A stretch of 64,000 nt of DNA from Anthoceros angustus (taxonomy: Eukaryota > Streptophyta > Anthocerotopsida > Anthocerotales > Anthocerotaceae): the NCBI GenBank assembly GCA_010909165.1, contig MU008216.1, positions 124,001-188,000 on the forward strand, written 5' to 3'. A model generated the notes under the pieces. The model was not told the DNA's origin and did no database searches. It saw only the letters and a list, made by a program, of their open reading frames with translations. Below are positions 12,366 through 24,703 of the stretch, piece by piece. The stretch's first letter is position 1; each line of letters starts with the position of its first letter. A program made the translations under genes and the position numbers.

Positions 12366-12821
12366 ACGTTCTCCATTTGCAGAGAAGTTGCGCATAACGG
12401 TTTGTCTTGGCCAGCATCGCCTTGACACTATCGTCAGACGCCTTCCCATTCGATTGCTTCCACCAGTTGCCCGTGGCTGCGAGACGCTGGTTGGCGAGGA
12501 AATGCGCCACAATGCCTGCTGCTGCTGGGCCATGTAGATGACGCGAGGAAGCAAGCGCACCAGGAGTGCCCGACGCCCCTCATCTGCTCCTACTGTAGAG
12601 ACAACGATACAGCAAAGAATGAGCGGCAGAAATTGTGCAAAGATGATTCTGCTGAACTGGCAGCAAAGATGAGATGGTTCTAAACCCTGCTAACCCGGGC
12701 TATGATGCAGAGCCTGTCTTGTCCTGTGCTGGTGCTGTGCTCTGCAGTGCATTTTCATTGGCAGCGATACACCACATCTGCAACTGCCTTCTGTTCCTCA
12801 TCCTAGTTCCACATTAAGGAA

Positions 12822-13339
12822 TCAGCTGTAAGGGTGACCTGCATTCACCATGTCGGAAACAACGACGTCAGCAAGCGAAATCCAGAAGTTCATGCGCTTT
12901 GTTTGGCCTCCCCTTCGGAGACCTGCAAATTTAAATGCGCTATCCATCTTTGCCAATACGTCCTCGTATTTACACCAATGCTGCGGGGCAAGCCCGCAGA
13001 GGTCCATCAAGACTGTGTCGAGTGTGGCAGCATCCGGTGGCAGGCAGGTGGCTCTGCCATTCGGATCTTGCTCTTGCTCTTGATTTTTTACGTTGTCTTG
13101 CAGGGAAACCTACGGCCTTGGCCTGGTTTTAGGGGGAATGATGTATGAATTGACACCCGTGCTGTCAGTGCCCCAGGCTGACACCCGGGCGGTGAGGTAA
13201 GGTCCTGATTCTCCGCTTTGGCCCTGCTCACCAGCTTCTCAAACCTCTCCACCAGTTGCTCCCCAGCTTTGACCATGGACTTCACCATTTTCTTCAGTCC
13301 ACAATGAACCACCGTGAGGTCAAGTCCCACAACGGCCAT
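12822..13339 (-). CDS. Possible small hypothetical protein, two exons
   Basis: An ATG at 13339 opens a 60-codon stretch with a charged amphipathic part ('GLKKMVKSMVKAGEQLVERF'). A downstream stretch on the same strand (stop at 12822) reads 'LDTVLMDLCGLAPQHWCKYE' and on to '...SDMVNAGHPYS'. The two parts look like normal protein sequence and could be joined by a short intron near 13.11-13.18 kb, but no donor/acceptor pair of normal plant length keeps the frame cleanly. No family is recognised. It lies tail-to-head with the SGNH-type gene on the same strand. Treat as tentative. Confidence 0.35.
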
Positions 13340-13617
13340 CGCTGAATGCTTGTTACCAAGAGTGGCCCTGTCCTTCAGTGCTTGCCTACCTTGAGAGCTT
13401 CAGCCTGAAATGCCGGCCCCACAACCAGCCGCTGCTAATGTCACTCTGGCCGCCCGTTGGCCATAACAATTTCTCGTCCCGCTGTAACTCCTTGGCCCGT
13501 TTGCTGCTCAGAACTCGTCCATTCCTAATCTAAGGTAAGCGTACCACGCGAATCTTCCCAGCGTGTAGGCATTGCGTGTATTGCTGCAAAATACAGATGT
13601 AGATAGGATATGCTTTC

Positions 13618-15451
13618 TTATTGTGGGCAGGCAACGTTGAGCAGGATGTGAGCCAGCATAATATCGACAAAGTATTGATGCCCTATTTGTCCAAACCAGG
13701 GTTGCAGAGCCGGGGGCCTGCCATAGTGTCCTCCATCGCTGCAGTTGTTGTCGAAGTGCCAAGGGAACGTCAGGTCATAGGCGTCCACCACTTGGAGTGG
13801 GATGCCGGTGGCAAGAAATCTGTCAACCAGAAGTTTGTTATACACTTCCATTTTGTGTGGGTTGGCGGGCATGTGCCTCGACTGCCCGGCCGGAGCCACA
13901 GTGGTTCGCAACACAACCCTGGGCCTAACCTTGTTGTGTTCTCCAGCTCGGTCCCATACTTTAGCCCAGAAGGTGGCTGCGGATTCCGCTGCTTTCACGT
14001 ACTTTGTCAGATTGCTCCACATGTCACCGGTACCGTCATGCAGGCCTGAGTTCAGCACCATGAACCTGGGCACTTGGTTGTTGTTGAAGTAGGACTGGAC
14101 GAAGTCGCGGTAAGGCCCATGGGACAGGGATGCCAGGCCCAGGTCGTTCTTGGAATCATCATAGTGCCCTCCAAAGATGCTTGTTATGCGCAGGCTCTGG
14201 GACATGTTGGCGGGGTTATGGAATGTGGCATCAATTCTTCTGCTTACCCAGCCCACGCTCAACCCCAGTACAAAGTTGAGCAGGTTGCGGATGGTGTCTT
14301 GGTGATTGGAGTCGCCCCAGAAGAAGATCCACTTCAAGGAGCTCGCACACTGCCAAGCCGCTGCAGGATCGAAGATGCGGAATTTGCAGTGAGCAGAGTA
14401 GACCCACCCGTTGCTCTCAATCCTGCCAGCAGCTCCATCGCACCAGGATGGATCACAGGGCGTGCTGGGATCTAGGCATCGGAACCTCCCGTCTGCCTCA
14501 GGCTGCCGGTTGCAGGACGCATTGAAGGTGGTGCGACTCCACCGCCCCGTCCATTCCCTCATCTTGTAATCCGTGCCCCTGCAGAGTTGCAGGTCCTCGG
14601 GAGCCTGTCTCCGGGACGCTGCCACAAACTCGACATCGAAACCGAGCACTTCCTTGTCTTGAATCCACGAGTCCGGCCGAAGATCCAGACCATGGAGATT
14701 CCCGAACAGCAACACTGCCGTGAGCCTCAAAACACCAGTCACTCTTGCCGGCACCATTAGCCTGATGAGGTACGATCCATCACCGAGATCCACGACAGGA
14801 GGCCGAGACCTCCATGCCACACCTGATGACAGCCAAGCCAAACACGCAGAATGAGCTCCACGCCCACACTATCTGCATCTCCCACACAAAGAGACTGTTC
14901 AAATTCATCACACAGGGGATCCGAAGGCTCTGTCACAAACCTGTGAGCGCAGTCTCGTAAAAGTCGCCACCAGCACATCGCCGTGTGCGGTTCTCCGTGT
15001 AGGAAACCATGAGCAGCTCATGCTGCACTCCAGCCTCCAGCAGCAGGGGCATCCCAGGCTGCAGCTCGGGCCTCCCAACCAGCGCCACCATGCTGGTGCT
15101 GGCCTCATCGCACCTGTCTGTGCCGTTCTTCTCCTCTTGCCGGATGAGCCATTCCACGTCCATACTCGGATCACGTGACCCCCTCACTTGCCCCGCACGT
15201 GAACTTTCCTCAGGGGGAGCCAGCCGGCCGGCGGCCAGCAGCAGCTGTTGCACCCCTTCCGGTGAACTGTATGACTGAAGCACAACCAGGGTGCTGGAGA
15301 GAAGCAAGACGGCGGCCACCAGCATGGCTCCGGGGTAAAACGCCATGCTCCATGTCTGCGTCCTCGTCTGAGATAGCTGTTTCGCTTCACCACCTCGATC
15401 CAGCTCCGTGCTCATGCCATGTGGAACCCGGCATTTCGTCAAGACCGCCAT
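13618..15451 (-). CDS. NXPE/PC-esterase-like SGNH protein with membrane anchor
   Basis: Two exons, 15451-14941 and 14822-13618 (GT-AG, frame kept), give about 571 residues. Residues about 39-60 form a signal-anchor helix (FYPGAMLVAAVLLLSSTLVV). A filamin/Ig-like region follows, ending around 'CAGGDFYETALTG' and 'VVDLGDGSYLIRL'. The SGNH-type domain has the nucleophile motif 'FFWGDSN' (about residue 341) and a terminal 'CSDGGHYGRP' (about 533) supplying the Asp-x-x-His pair. This order matches the NXPE/PMR5/Cas1p PC-esterase group rather than a classical trichome-birefringence protein, which would end in DCxHWCLPG. Related plant proteins are Golgi O-acetyltransferases or esterases acting on wall polymers; that role here is inference. 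Confidence 0.75.
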
Positions 15452-17015
15452 CGCTATTCTTCTTGCCGACGCCGATCTTCCAAGAATTGTTAAGGATTCA
15501 GCATCGGATGCTGCGGATAGACATCCTTTTAATCAAGGGATATTTTAATCATTTTTATTGAAGGGATATTTTTATTGCTAACAAGAATGTCATACAACTT
15601 GGCTTGGCCTCACGATGTTAGAGATTTCCAGCCTGTGTAAAGCCAAACCTGAAGCCTGTGTAAAGCCAAAAGCATAGAAAGCCAAAACTGAGTTCTCTGT
15701 TCAGCACGATGTGAAACATGTGCGTCATGTGTGTGGACTCGAATGGAAAGCAGCCTGGCATTGAAGCTGCAGGAACGTGCTCTGCGCTGGTTACTGGTTG
15801 TGGGCAGTTGTTGCCACTCCATGTAGAAATTTGGCCCGGTGGCTGCAGGGACTCCCCGCTGCTTTCTTTGTCGCCTGGGCCAGAATATTCAGGGATCGCC
15901 GGTATCTGTGGCAGAATTGAGGCTTCAATGTTTGGTTATATTTGCAGATGAGTTGGTCACGGCGTGCGCCGAGCGCCGGGGTGACGATGAGCGGCGGGTG
16001 CTGCGGGCGTGACAGCGCCGTAGGCAAGGACACCAGGGCATACGCGGCAGGCTCCATCGCCACCACAAGTGAAATTAAGCGTCCGGGGGAACTCGTGTGG
16101 ATGGGGAGGGAGCGTGGGAAATCAGCGTGTGGCTGTGCTGTGCATGCGCGGGGAGCGGATGTCTACCCTCCTTGCAGTGAGGGGGATATCCAGATCAGGG
16201 GCACCTCCTTCTCTCCGTCTGCAACAAGGTTTCCAGCCCATTGTTGGAGGTGAGCTTGTTCCCTCAGAACCAATACATCCAGATTCACTGCATATATTTT
16301 CTGCCACTACGCCGATCAACTCTCTCGTGCTGCCTGTCTTTATGCAGCTTGCACTCCACAACCTCAATTGCAAGTGGTGCAGCCCATGGTTGCATTGGCA
16401 TTAAGGCCTTTGGTGAGGATACCGGATCGTTGATGACTTGACAGAAACTTGCTTCCTTGAAATTTATTTTATGTGCCCTTTCTTCACCCTTTCCTCACCA
16501 ATGCTTGTTTCAATCGACGGTACTGGTGATTCAACTCGTGTTGCACTTTATTTTACGAGAACGAGGCGGGAAATTGAGATATTTTGAGCCTTCACGACCC
16601 GTCGCTGTGTGCTGTTGCACAGAGTGGTGGACAAGCAAGCAGCCTTCATTTGCCTATCGATAGACAGCGGCTGCGAATCGCTCAGCTAGAGGAGCAGCTC
16701 CAGAACCTTCCAATGCTGGAATATTCTGGTTGACCGTCGCGATTCTGCAGCTTCATGCGAGCGCACTATTGCACACACTGCGACGAGAAGTGTAATGGCT
16801 CACCAATTGGTGTTCATCAATTTCACAAAACAAGAAGGCATGCATGATTGTGGAGGCATGGATGAACCATGTGGAGGCCGTGAATTATATACGATGAACA
16901 AAACCACTCTCAACGGACCAAGCTCGCCAACTTCCACCGTTCCAATCCAATCCATTCCGCACCAGCAGAGGTTCATGATGATGAGGTATCCACATTGCTC
17001 ACTCCCAATGGCCTG
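15452..17015. other. Intergenic; no convincing gene
   Basis: Holds the promoter side of the esterase gene. Overlapping open frames of 60-110 codons on both strands around 15.8-16.4 kb reflect locally high GC. None has a recognised domain or a consistent splice structure. Confidence 0.4.
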
Positions 17016-17297
17016 CTAAGACTCCAATTGCGGCGGCGGGGAGGGAGTGAGCGGGGTTCGGACCTGGGGCGTCCTGAGCTTGAAGATCCAGCCCACGGCC
17101 ATGCCGCAGAGGAAGCCGTAGGCGTTCATGTTCCACTGCAGGGCGACGGAGGCGATGACAGCGGGATGAAACAGCGGGATGCCGTCTCTTGGAGTCGCGG
17201 TGAAGGCGATTGCGGCGGCTCTCCGCAGGGAACCTTGCTTCAGAAGCAGAGTGCACGATCCGATTACGCCGCCTGCTCGATGTGATGGTCCCGACAT
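17016..17297 (-). CDS. Hypothetical small protein with hydrophobic C-terminal half
   Basis: An open frame from ATG at 17297 ('MSGPSHRAGGVIGSC...') to the stop at 17016, about 93 codons; an earlier ATG lies 7 codons upstream. The C-terminal half has a long hydrophobic stretch ('PAVIASVALQWNMNAYGFLC' followed by 'GMAVGWIFKL') that could be one or two membrane helices, then a Pro-rich tail. The composition is protein-like, but I recognise no family. It sits downstream of the NDUFAF5-type gene on the same strand. Confidence 0.4.
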   Translation of the reverse strand: MSGPSHRAGGVIGSCTLLLKQGSLRRAAAIAFTATPRDGIPLFHPAVIASVALQWNMNAYGFLCGMAVGWIFKLRTPQVRTPLTPSPPPQLES

Positions 17298-17691
17298 CGC
17301 GAAGTCCCAATTAAACAATTGTCATGACATCGCGGCGGAACAGCTACTTGGCCGCTTCCACTTGTTGGCCAGCGGGAGCCGCTGAGGCTGTTGCATTCCG
17401 TAGTGCGTGCCAGGAGCAGAGGGGAATCAGAAAGGCGTGAAAAGCCCAAAATCGAATGCGCTTAGCCTTCAACACCACGTTGGCTATGGCGTCCGCGGGC
17501 CTCCTGCTTCACACTCCCCTCCACGCGAACCCTACACCGGGCCGGCCTGCAACCGGCTGCTGGCGCGCGGCCGGCGGGCGAACCCTAAACCTTCCCACAT
17601 GGAACAATAAAATACTGAAACAAAACTGGGCGCCAGGCGGTGATTCGCCGCCGACCCCTTTTTCAGTAAGGCCTGAATGGAGCATGATGTG

Positions 17692-19675
17692 CTACTTCAG
17701 ACTGTACCATGTGCCGGATGGCAGGTGCACGGTCTGATCTGCATCCCTGCCATCGGGGGGCTTCGGCTTGGGCTGCTCCTCTCCGGATTCACGACTGCCT
17801 GCCTCCGCCGGCTTCTCGTCTAGCGCCTTCTGCAGATCCTGGAAGGAGACTGTTGCGGAGCCTCTGCGCTTGGGTGTCTGCTGTGAAGCGTGAGGGGACC
17901 ATCCCGCCATGTATATCACCTGCCACCACCCAGAGCGGTTAGGTGAGGCCATGGTGAGTGGGGCAGTACGGGTTGCAGCACAAGAAACAACCTGAAATGT
18001 GGCTGGAACTGAGCCATCCTCGGCTGCAAACATGGCCTTGTATATAGCTGCGGCAGCTAAGGCTGTATCCCTCCTCAGAACCTGCAGGGAACAAGAGACA
18101 TAGGTTTCAAGGCTTCTTCTTCAGGGGGGAGAGCATTCGGGGTGTTGTCCAAACCTGGCTTCGCTGTCGGACTGCATTCGCCTCACCCATTGAACGCAAA
18201 TGATCGATCAACTCCAGGGCTGGCATCCAAGTTTACAGAGGAGTCACTTGGTGAGCAGGAAATGGACTGCGCACCACAGAGACACATGGCATGGATTCTT
18301 ACCGCTGGGATATCTCACGGTGAAAGTATCCACATCGACTGCAGGTAGTGCGAGCCCGGCTCTTGTGAGAAGGTTTCCGGCATCACGTACCTGCCCATTC
18401 GCCAAAGGCACAGTCAAGTTTCCACCACAATCTCACCACCGCATTTCACTAAGTCGAATGCAGCGTAGCATCAAACCTGTGCCAGTGGTGAAATGCGAGG
18501 GCTCACTCCACCCTCCCGTTCTAGCTGGGCACATGTGCATGCAATCCTCAACTCCCTGCACTAAGGATGCCACAAGTATCACATTACATGGGCACTGCGC
18601 AGGATACGGAAATGACGGATGCACAATTTTACACAAACAATGGCCAACCTTAGTGATTCACCCCCAAAGATGGAGGCCAGAAACAGGCCATCTGGTTTGA
18701 GCGCATTCCGGCACTGGGTCAAGCACCATAAACACACTCATCAAATACATGTCACCGCATCTTCTCAGAAAAGCCACTCAACCGCTGCAGGGAAACCCAT
18801 CATTTACCTGTATGATGGCACCAGGAAGATCATTAACCCAGTGCAAGCCAAGAGAACTGACTATCAAGTCTAAAGACCTGCCACACACCAAGACAACACC
18901 ACACTGAATCAGTCGTCAGCAATTCTCGCACCTGGTCACACAAATCAAACATGAAGGAGACAAACAGCGGCTGACCTCTCTTCCAAAGGCAACGATTCTT
19001 CATCCCCAACCATGTGCACATTCGTGATTGTTGGTGAACCAACATGGACACTATTCTCTGTGGCTACATTCTGTCTGGATTTTTCTATCATGTCAGTAGA
19101 GATATCCATGTTTATCAGGGTCTCCACACCACCTGTGGAGATACACAGTCAAGTTCTCAAGTTTGGCAACAAACAAGGGTTGAAATAAATGCTCATATCA
19201 GCTCACCACGGCCATGGAGCAACCGTCTAACGTGCTCAAAAGCACCACCTAGATTAAGAGCTGTTGGAAACTTTCTTTTGCAATCCTGCAGCAAAGTCAC
19301 AGTCAGTTGTCTACCATACCAACTGCAAACAGCTTGTCCACATTATGCACACAAGGTGTGCAATCTACAAAGTACTCACATCAAGTCGATCTAATAGAGT
19401 CTCTGTCACCACGCTCAGCACTGGATCGTCCGCCTTCATCAACCAGGCTGCCCTGTCCCGCTGTGTCCAAATCAAAACATCGAAGGAGACCTGTAAACCC
19501 TACACTGTGCCCTAGAGCATGTCTCCAATTCACAAGACCGAAGCCACACTACCTGCTTCCGCTTAACATCCCTGTCGAAGATGTCCACGTTCCGGTCACC
19601 AACGAGCTGCGCTCTAAGCTGGTGATCTGAAGAAGAGAAAGCCCTCAGCAGCGGTCTGCGTGCGAGACGAGACAT
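17692..19675 (-). CDS. NDUFAF5: NDUFAF5-like methyltransferase-fold complex I assembly factor
   Basis: Mitochondrial assembly factor that modifies a matrix-arm subunit of complex I in known members. ATG at 19675 opens a basic, Ser-rich presequence ([16 protein letters not shown]), then '[12 protein letters not shown]'. Later exons give '[20 protein letters not shown]' (about 19.38-19.47 kb), '[18 protein letters not shown]' (about 19.2-19.3), '[17 protein letters not shown]' (about 19.1), '[15 protein letters not shown]' (about 18.8), '[20 protein letters not shown]' (about 18.35), '[20 protein letters not shown]' (about 18.0-18.08) and, after a short intron near 17.92-18.0, '[20 protein letters not shown]'. 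The order and the C-terminal [12 protein letters not shown] block match the family. The tail beyond that block is longer than usual and Pro/Lys-rich. The window between 18.4 and 18.8 kb may hold one more exon. Confidence 0.85.
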
Positions 19676-21698
19676 CGCCGCTGGCACCCGACCACCCCAG
19701 TTTCGTGATGAGTCCTGAGTATGTATGATGGATGAAATGAGGAGGCTGGGACTTTGTATCAGCCAGCTGCACACTGCATGACAAGTGGGAGGGTCGACAC
19801 GATGCAGAGGCTGTAGGGCACCCGATCCAGCATGTTGTCAGCTGACCCAAGGCCCCACAGCCAACACTTGAAGACACGTAGGGCAAGCATCCAGCTCCTT
19901 GCCCCACGTCTAACTTCTCCAGGCTTTCCTACTCTTGCGGAGAATTGAGCCCCCAATGGTGCCCAATTCGTAGCGGGCAACCCCCTCTTGGTAATGACAG
20001 CGCGCCCGGCCTAGGTTGTCTCCTGCTTAGCCGGTTGGACTGTTGTCTTCCGGAGACACTTCCAGGGTGCTGATGTTTGTTGTAAGGAAACAAACAGGTG
20101 GTAACCTGGGTGGTTGTCTTGCAGTTTTGCCACAAGGCATTTGTGTTCTGTACGATGTGCATTCGTGTTGTGCATGATGTGCATACATGTCTGCTTCCTG
20201 GGCAACCCCAGTGACTTCGCTGGTGATGCTACAGTGAACATCCAGCGCCAAAGGCTTTTTGACAAGGGCTTCTGCACATATTTGACATATTCCATGGTAT
20301 GTAGAGCAATTTATTGGTCTTTCTGCCTCGAATCAAAGGTATCAGAACCTCCAGCTCGCAGGTTTGTGCGTCTTGCTTTTCTTGAGTGCCACACCGGTGG
20401 CTCTTTCCGATTGCTTCCTGATGTAGTCTAATCAAGATATTCCAGCAGAAAACAGCAATGCCTGCGACCCTTGGATTCTCATCAAAAGTCCAAGAATTCA
20501 TCCCACGACTTTAGAAGGAACAAAGTGGATATAAAAGGACAGCGTTTTCAAGCCAATGTGAGGAGCACTGTCTTGTTTATCCATCTGGTTGAGTGCCCAC
20601 GTTCATCTGGTTGCATACTGTTGGATTTCTGAAGTACGAGAGAAGAGAGGTGGTACTCTCATCCTTGCTGAGCTTGGACAGAGTATGGTTATCCTCCTGG
20701 ACGGTGTGAACTGGGGAGTAGGGGACGTCTACGACATACTTACGGTATAATGTTTCCCACTCTGTATGCAGTTGCGATCTACCGCGAAGTCGATAATGGC
20801 AGACATAAAACGCCATAGAAAGTGCCACGTCTACATGTACGCAAGTATCTACATATGTGTCTGTAGGTGGGCGAAACAAGTGGGTCACCTTTCACCAAGA
20901 CGTAGAAGGCCTGTCAGTCCCTAGCACTCGTGGTAAGAGATGGGCCAATGTAGAAGGGAGGCCAAGGACTTGACTTTATCCAATCACTTATCCCTAAGAA
21001 CGAGAAACCAGGAGCTGAACACATCGGCCGCAGGCATCCTTTGAGCAGTCACCTTCGCCCATCACGTGTCTCAGACAGCAAAAGCAGCCAGAGATGCAGG
21101 CCAAGCCGCCTGACCAATGCCAACTGGGACCAAGTGTGTGGGCCAACCGTGAATCCACAGAAATCTCCTTCTATGTTCCCACCACAACTTGTGAGCTCCT
21201 ACGGCTTCCTGGCCACAGCAAGTTCTGAGACTCCCTGAAGACCACGTGGGTGACGCTCACATATGTTGTCAGCTCCATTAACCACAACCAACAACCAACT
21301 GGACAGACCCATCCCCATATCTTCACAGACGACTCCAAGCATAACCAACCAGACAAATCATCTTATCTTCCCTAAATGCAGCGCTCACGACCAACTGAGC
21401 AGGCATCATCCAGAATTACCCCATAAGCTTCATCCACAGCAAACGACACCCATGAACTTCATCACAGTTCTTGCCTGTGCACCGGGATAACAACAGATAG
21501 GCCTAGACACTTTTGCAACAGGGCAATATACGGTTCGAACATAATGAATCCTCAGAAGACGTACAATGCATCGATACCAAAGAATCACATTACATTGTTG
21601 ATACAGCGAGAAATATGGCTATCCTGTCTGAACTGTATCACCCATAGCTTGCAAAATGACCTACAGGCCGAACTAAATTAAACAAAACACCCGACGAT
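19676..21698. other. Intergenic between NDUFAF5-like and LHCB genes
   Basis: Open frames up to about 105 codons lie on both strands around 20.0-20.5 kb, but they overlap each other and show no family signature. 21.5-21.7 kb is probably the 3' untranslated region of the LHCB gene. Confidence 0.4.
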
Positions 21699-22621
21699 CT
21701 AGACACCGGGGGTGAAAATGGTGGCGTAGGCCCAGGCGTTGTTGACGGCGGGGTCAGCCAAGTGGTCGGACAGGTTCTCGAGGGGTCCCTTGCCGGTGAC
21801 GATGGCCTGGACGAAGAAGCCGAACATGGAGAACATAGCGAGTCTGCCGTTCTTGAGCTCCTTCACCTTAAGCTCAGCGAACGTGTCGGGGTCGTCAGCC
21901 AAACCCAAGGGGTCGAAGGAGCCACCAGGGTAGAGCGGGTCAGACACCTCTCCCAGCGGGCCTCCGGCAACACGGTAGGCCTCAACGGCTCCCATGAGCA
22001 CCACCTGGGAAGCCCAGATAGCCAGAATGCTCTGTGCGTGTACAAGGCTGGGGTTGCCGAGGTAGTCCAATCCTCCCTCAGAGAAGATCTGGCTTCCGGC
22101 CTTGAACCACACAGCCTCACCGAAGGAGACGCCATTCTTGGACAGCAGCTCGGGGAAGATGCAGCCGAGTGTGCCGAGCATGGCCCAGCGGGAGTGAATC
22201 ACCTCCAGCTCCCGGTTCTTGGCGAAAGTCTCGGGGTCGGAGGAGAGTCCGGCAGTGTCCCAGCCGTAGTCGCCGGGAAACTCACCGGTCAGGTAAGACG
22301 GGGTTGCACCGGAGAACGGGCCCAGGTACTTGGGGCGGTCGGGGCCGTACCTGAAGGAAATCACACAATGCGCGTTAGGACGCGGGCGCGGGAACACAAT
22401 GCAGCTCCGAAACATTGGTAGTCTGACAAGAGGAAGGCGAGAAGAAGTCAGGTTGAGTTGCGATGCGTCTCGCACCAGATGCTGGTCGGGGCAGACTTGG
22501 CGGTCCTCCTCATCTGCACGCGGGCCTCGACATTGCCGACGCGGCGGGAGAGCTCGGAGGCCTGCTTCAGGACGGCCTGTCCGGCGAAGGAGGTCGAGGC
22601 GCAGGCGGTGGCGGAGGCCAT
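21699..22621 (-). CDS. LHCB: Light-harvesting chlorophyll a/b-binding protein (LHCII type)
   Basis: Major antenna protein of photosystem II in the thylakoid. Exon 1 is 22621-22476 and exon 2 is 22350-21699 (donor TG|gtgcga, acceptor cttcag|GTAC), giving 265 residues. The transit peptide starts [17 protein letters not shown] and is followed by '[20 protein letters not shown]'. Helix B carries '[19 protein letters not shown]' and helix C '[20 protein letters not shown]', the two pseudo-symmetric E-x-x-x-x-R chlorophyll-binding signatures (EVIHSR and ELKNGR). '[20 protein letters not shown]' near the end is typical of LHCB1/2/3. Whether it is LHCB1 or LHCB2 cannot be told by eye. It is divergently arranged with the RPS10 gene, 0.36 kb apart, so the two may share a promoter region. 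Confidence 0.95.
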
Positions 22622-22984
22622 GGCTGCCGGCGACTCGAGGATGAGCTGATGCGACTGGAGTGGAAGGAGGAAGCGAGAATGCGTGAGTTCTGTCTAGCCC
22701 AGGTGCCGATATAGTGCTGCCGCTGTGAGGCCGCATCCGCTTGTGCCTTTTCCCATTGGTCCTTACAGATTTTACCGGCTGACGTGGTTTCGGATTACAC
22801 GACGGGGGGACTGGTCACTGGAGGAGCACCGGCTCTTACACCCGCCGTTCCGTCCTGTTCCGTTTCCCTCCTCCCCGTTCCGTCCGATCGGGGCTCCGGT
22901 TCCGCGTTCCGTTACGCGGCTCTCGGGCGGGAGATAACGAGGATGAGGCTCTGAGGCTGCAGGATCGGCTCTGAGGCGAGAGCT
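22622..22984. promoter_or_regulatory. Shared intergenic region of divergent LHCB and plastid RPS10 genes
   Basis: A 363-bp gap separates the two ATGs, so both 5' leaders and core promoters must lie in or overlap it. It is rich in 'ccgttcc/cccgttccg' words (22845-22920). No unambiguous TATA box or G-box is seen. Both products work in the chloroplast, which makes co-regulation plausible but unproven. Confidence 0.5.
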
Positions 22985-23568
22985 ATGGCGGCGATGGCGG
23001 CCTGTGCGGGCGCGGGCGGTTCTGCGGCTGCGGTGTGCTTGCCGCGGGCAGGTGTGGAGAGGGAGTTCTCGGGGCTCAGGTTTGGGGTTGCGGTGGGAGG
23101 CGTGCGGAGCAGCTGCCCGGGAGGCTGGTTGTGGATGGCGGTGGCCAGGGTGAGGATGGCGGGGCTGGCGCCGCTCCCGCCCGCGCCCGCGCCGGGGCGG
23201 TTGGGGTCAGGATTGGGGCTGTGGCGGGTGTGGCTGCGCCGGAGGTGGCCAAGATGCCGAGCAAGCAGAAGATCAGGATCAAGCTGAGGTCGTACTGGGT
23301 GCCGCTCATCGAGCAGGCGTGCAAGCAGATTCTGGAGGCGGCCAGGAACACCAACTCCAAGACCATGGGGCCGGTGCCGCTGCCTACCAAGAGGAGGCTC
23401 TACTGCTTGCTTAGGTCTCCTCACGTGGACAAGGACTCGCGGGAGCATTTCGAGATTAGGACGCATAGGCGATTGATTGATCTGGAGAACCCTAACGCGC
23501 AGACCATAGACGCTCTGATGCAGTTAGATTTGCCGGCCGGGGTGGATGTGGAGGTGAAGCTCACTTGA
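22985..23568 (+). CDS. RPS10: Plastid 30S ribosomal protein S10 (nuclear-encoded)
   Basis: Component of the small subunit of the chloroplast ribosome. The conserved part from about 23254 reads '[15 protein letters not shown]', '[17 protein letters not shown]', '[20 protein letters not shown]' and ends '[12 protein letters not shown]', as in plant plastid S10. The ATG at 22985 opens an Ala-rich transit-peptide-like frame ([17 protein letters not shown]) that is in another frame from the conserved domain. A 131-bp intron (23080-23210, CAG|gtttgg ... gtcag|GATT) would join them in frame, giving 150 residues. That intron is inferred from the frame; its 3' end has a poor pyrimidine tract. If it is not spliced, translation from 23254 would give a cytosolic form without transit peptide. 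Confidence 0.85.
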
Positions 23569-24703
23569 GGCCTATTGCCCGCCATCCCAATGCCGCATTG
23601 TTGGTTCGAATTTGTGTCGGGGCAAGTACGTAACTTGCTGCGGATAGCAGCCTTGCCCTGCGCAAGTTTTGAGCATGTAAGAGAGCTGAGCTTGTCCAAC
23701 TTGTAGCGTAATGACGGGACTAAGGGCAGCACATGTAGCGAATGCTAGATTCAGCCAGTCTCGTGCTGCATTGGGCTCTGCCTGTGCATAGGATTGCTTG
23801 GAACTAATGAGTTGCTGCGGGCGTCTGGCTTCAGCATTGCCTGATGTGGGACTTAAGAGTTATGCTGCTCCCAACGAACTTGTGAGGTTTTGTAAATTCT
23901 TGTCAATATGCTACTTACACTTGGATAGCCACCTGTCCACAATTCTCAGTTCTCTCCATGTCCGGAGACACTGGTGACGTTAGGACCAGGGGAAACCACC
24001 TCCTTTAATACATTGAAGAAAGCGGGGGCCGGTGGTGTCGTCAAGAAGCAGCCACCGAAAGCCTCCTTACTCTAAATGAGTGGTACCGTCGGGAAGGAGC
24101 TACCGAGAGCCCCTTGCTGAATGTAAGTGGGTGAGGGAATCAGTTTCAAGGAATGTATCATGCTCTTAGCCGCACTTTGTTGAATTTTTAATAAGATATC
24201 ACGACACTTTATTACATTTAATTTTTTTCATATAGGCAACTTAGGTTAGATTGAGTAACTTATATCATGGCTCCTCCTATGGCTATCAATACTTTATTAA
24301 AGGTAAAGATGTACCCTGATCATGGAAGAGTTGTTTTATCATCTAGAGAGAATGTTCTACGGTTCCTTTTATGGGCGAAACCTAGTCTAAGCTGCCATCT
24401 CATTTAAGGAACTAATGTTATTTATATTTTAAGTTTTTTAGACACAATGATGAAGTAGATATCACCACGGCAACTATTATGATCCAAATCAATATAATAC
24501 CAGATTGGTTCACTAAAAAATCTATATGATTCCAATTTGAGAGTTGGGAGAGTGTTGGACTGCGGAAGGATGATTTGCATATTGGACCATTGTAATGGAG
24601 ATTGAGACGGGCATCGGAAGATGCAAGTGTAGATGTGCGACCCTATTAGTTGTGGGGAACATTTAGCCTTTGCGACTCCTCAAGTGAGCAACTTCAATTT
24701 AGC
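23569..24703. other. Intergenic, between RPS10 and the Mutator-like element
   Basis: The first 0.4 kb is probably the 3' untranslated region of RPS10. A pair of related words, 'agaagcagccaccgaaagcc' (about 24045) and 'gaaggagctaccgagagcc' (about 24094), hints at a small repeat. No gene is seen. Confidence 0.4.
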
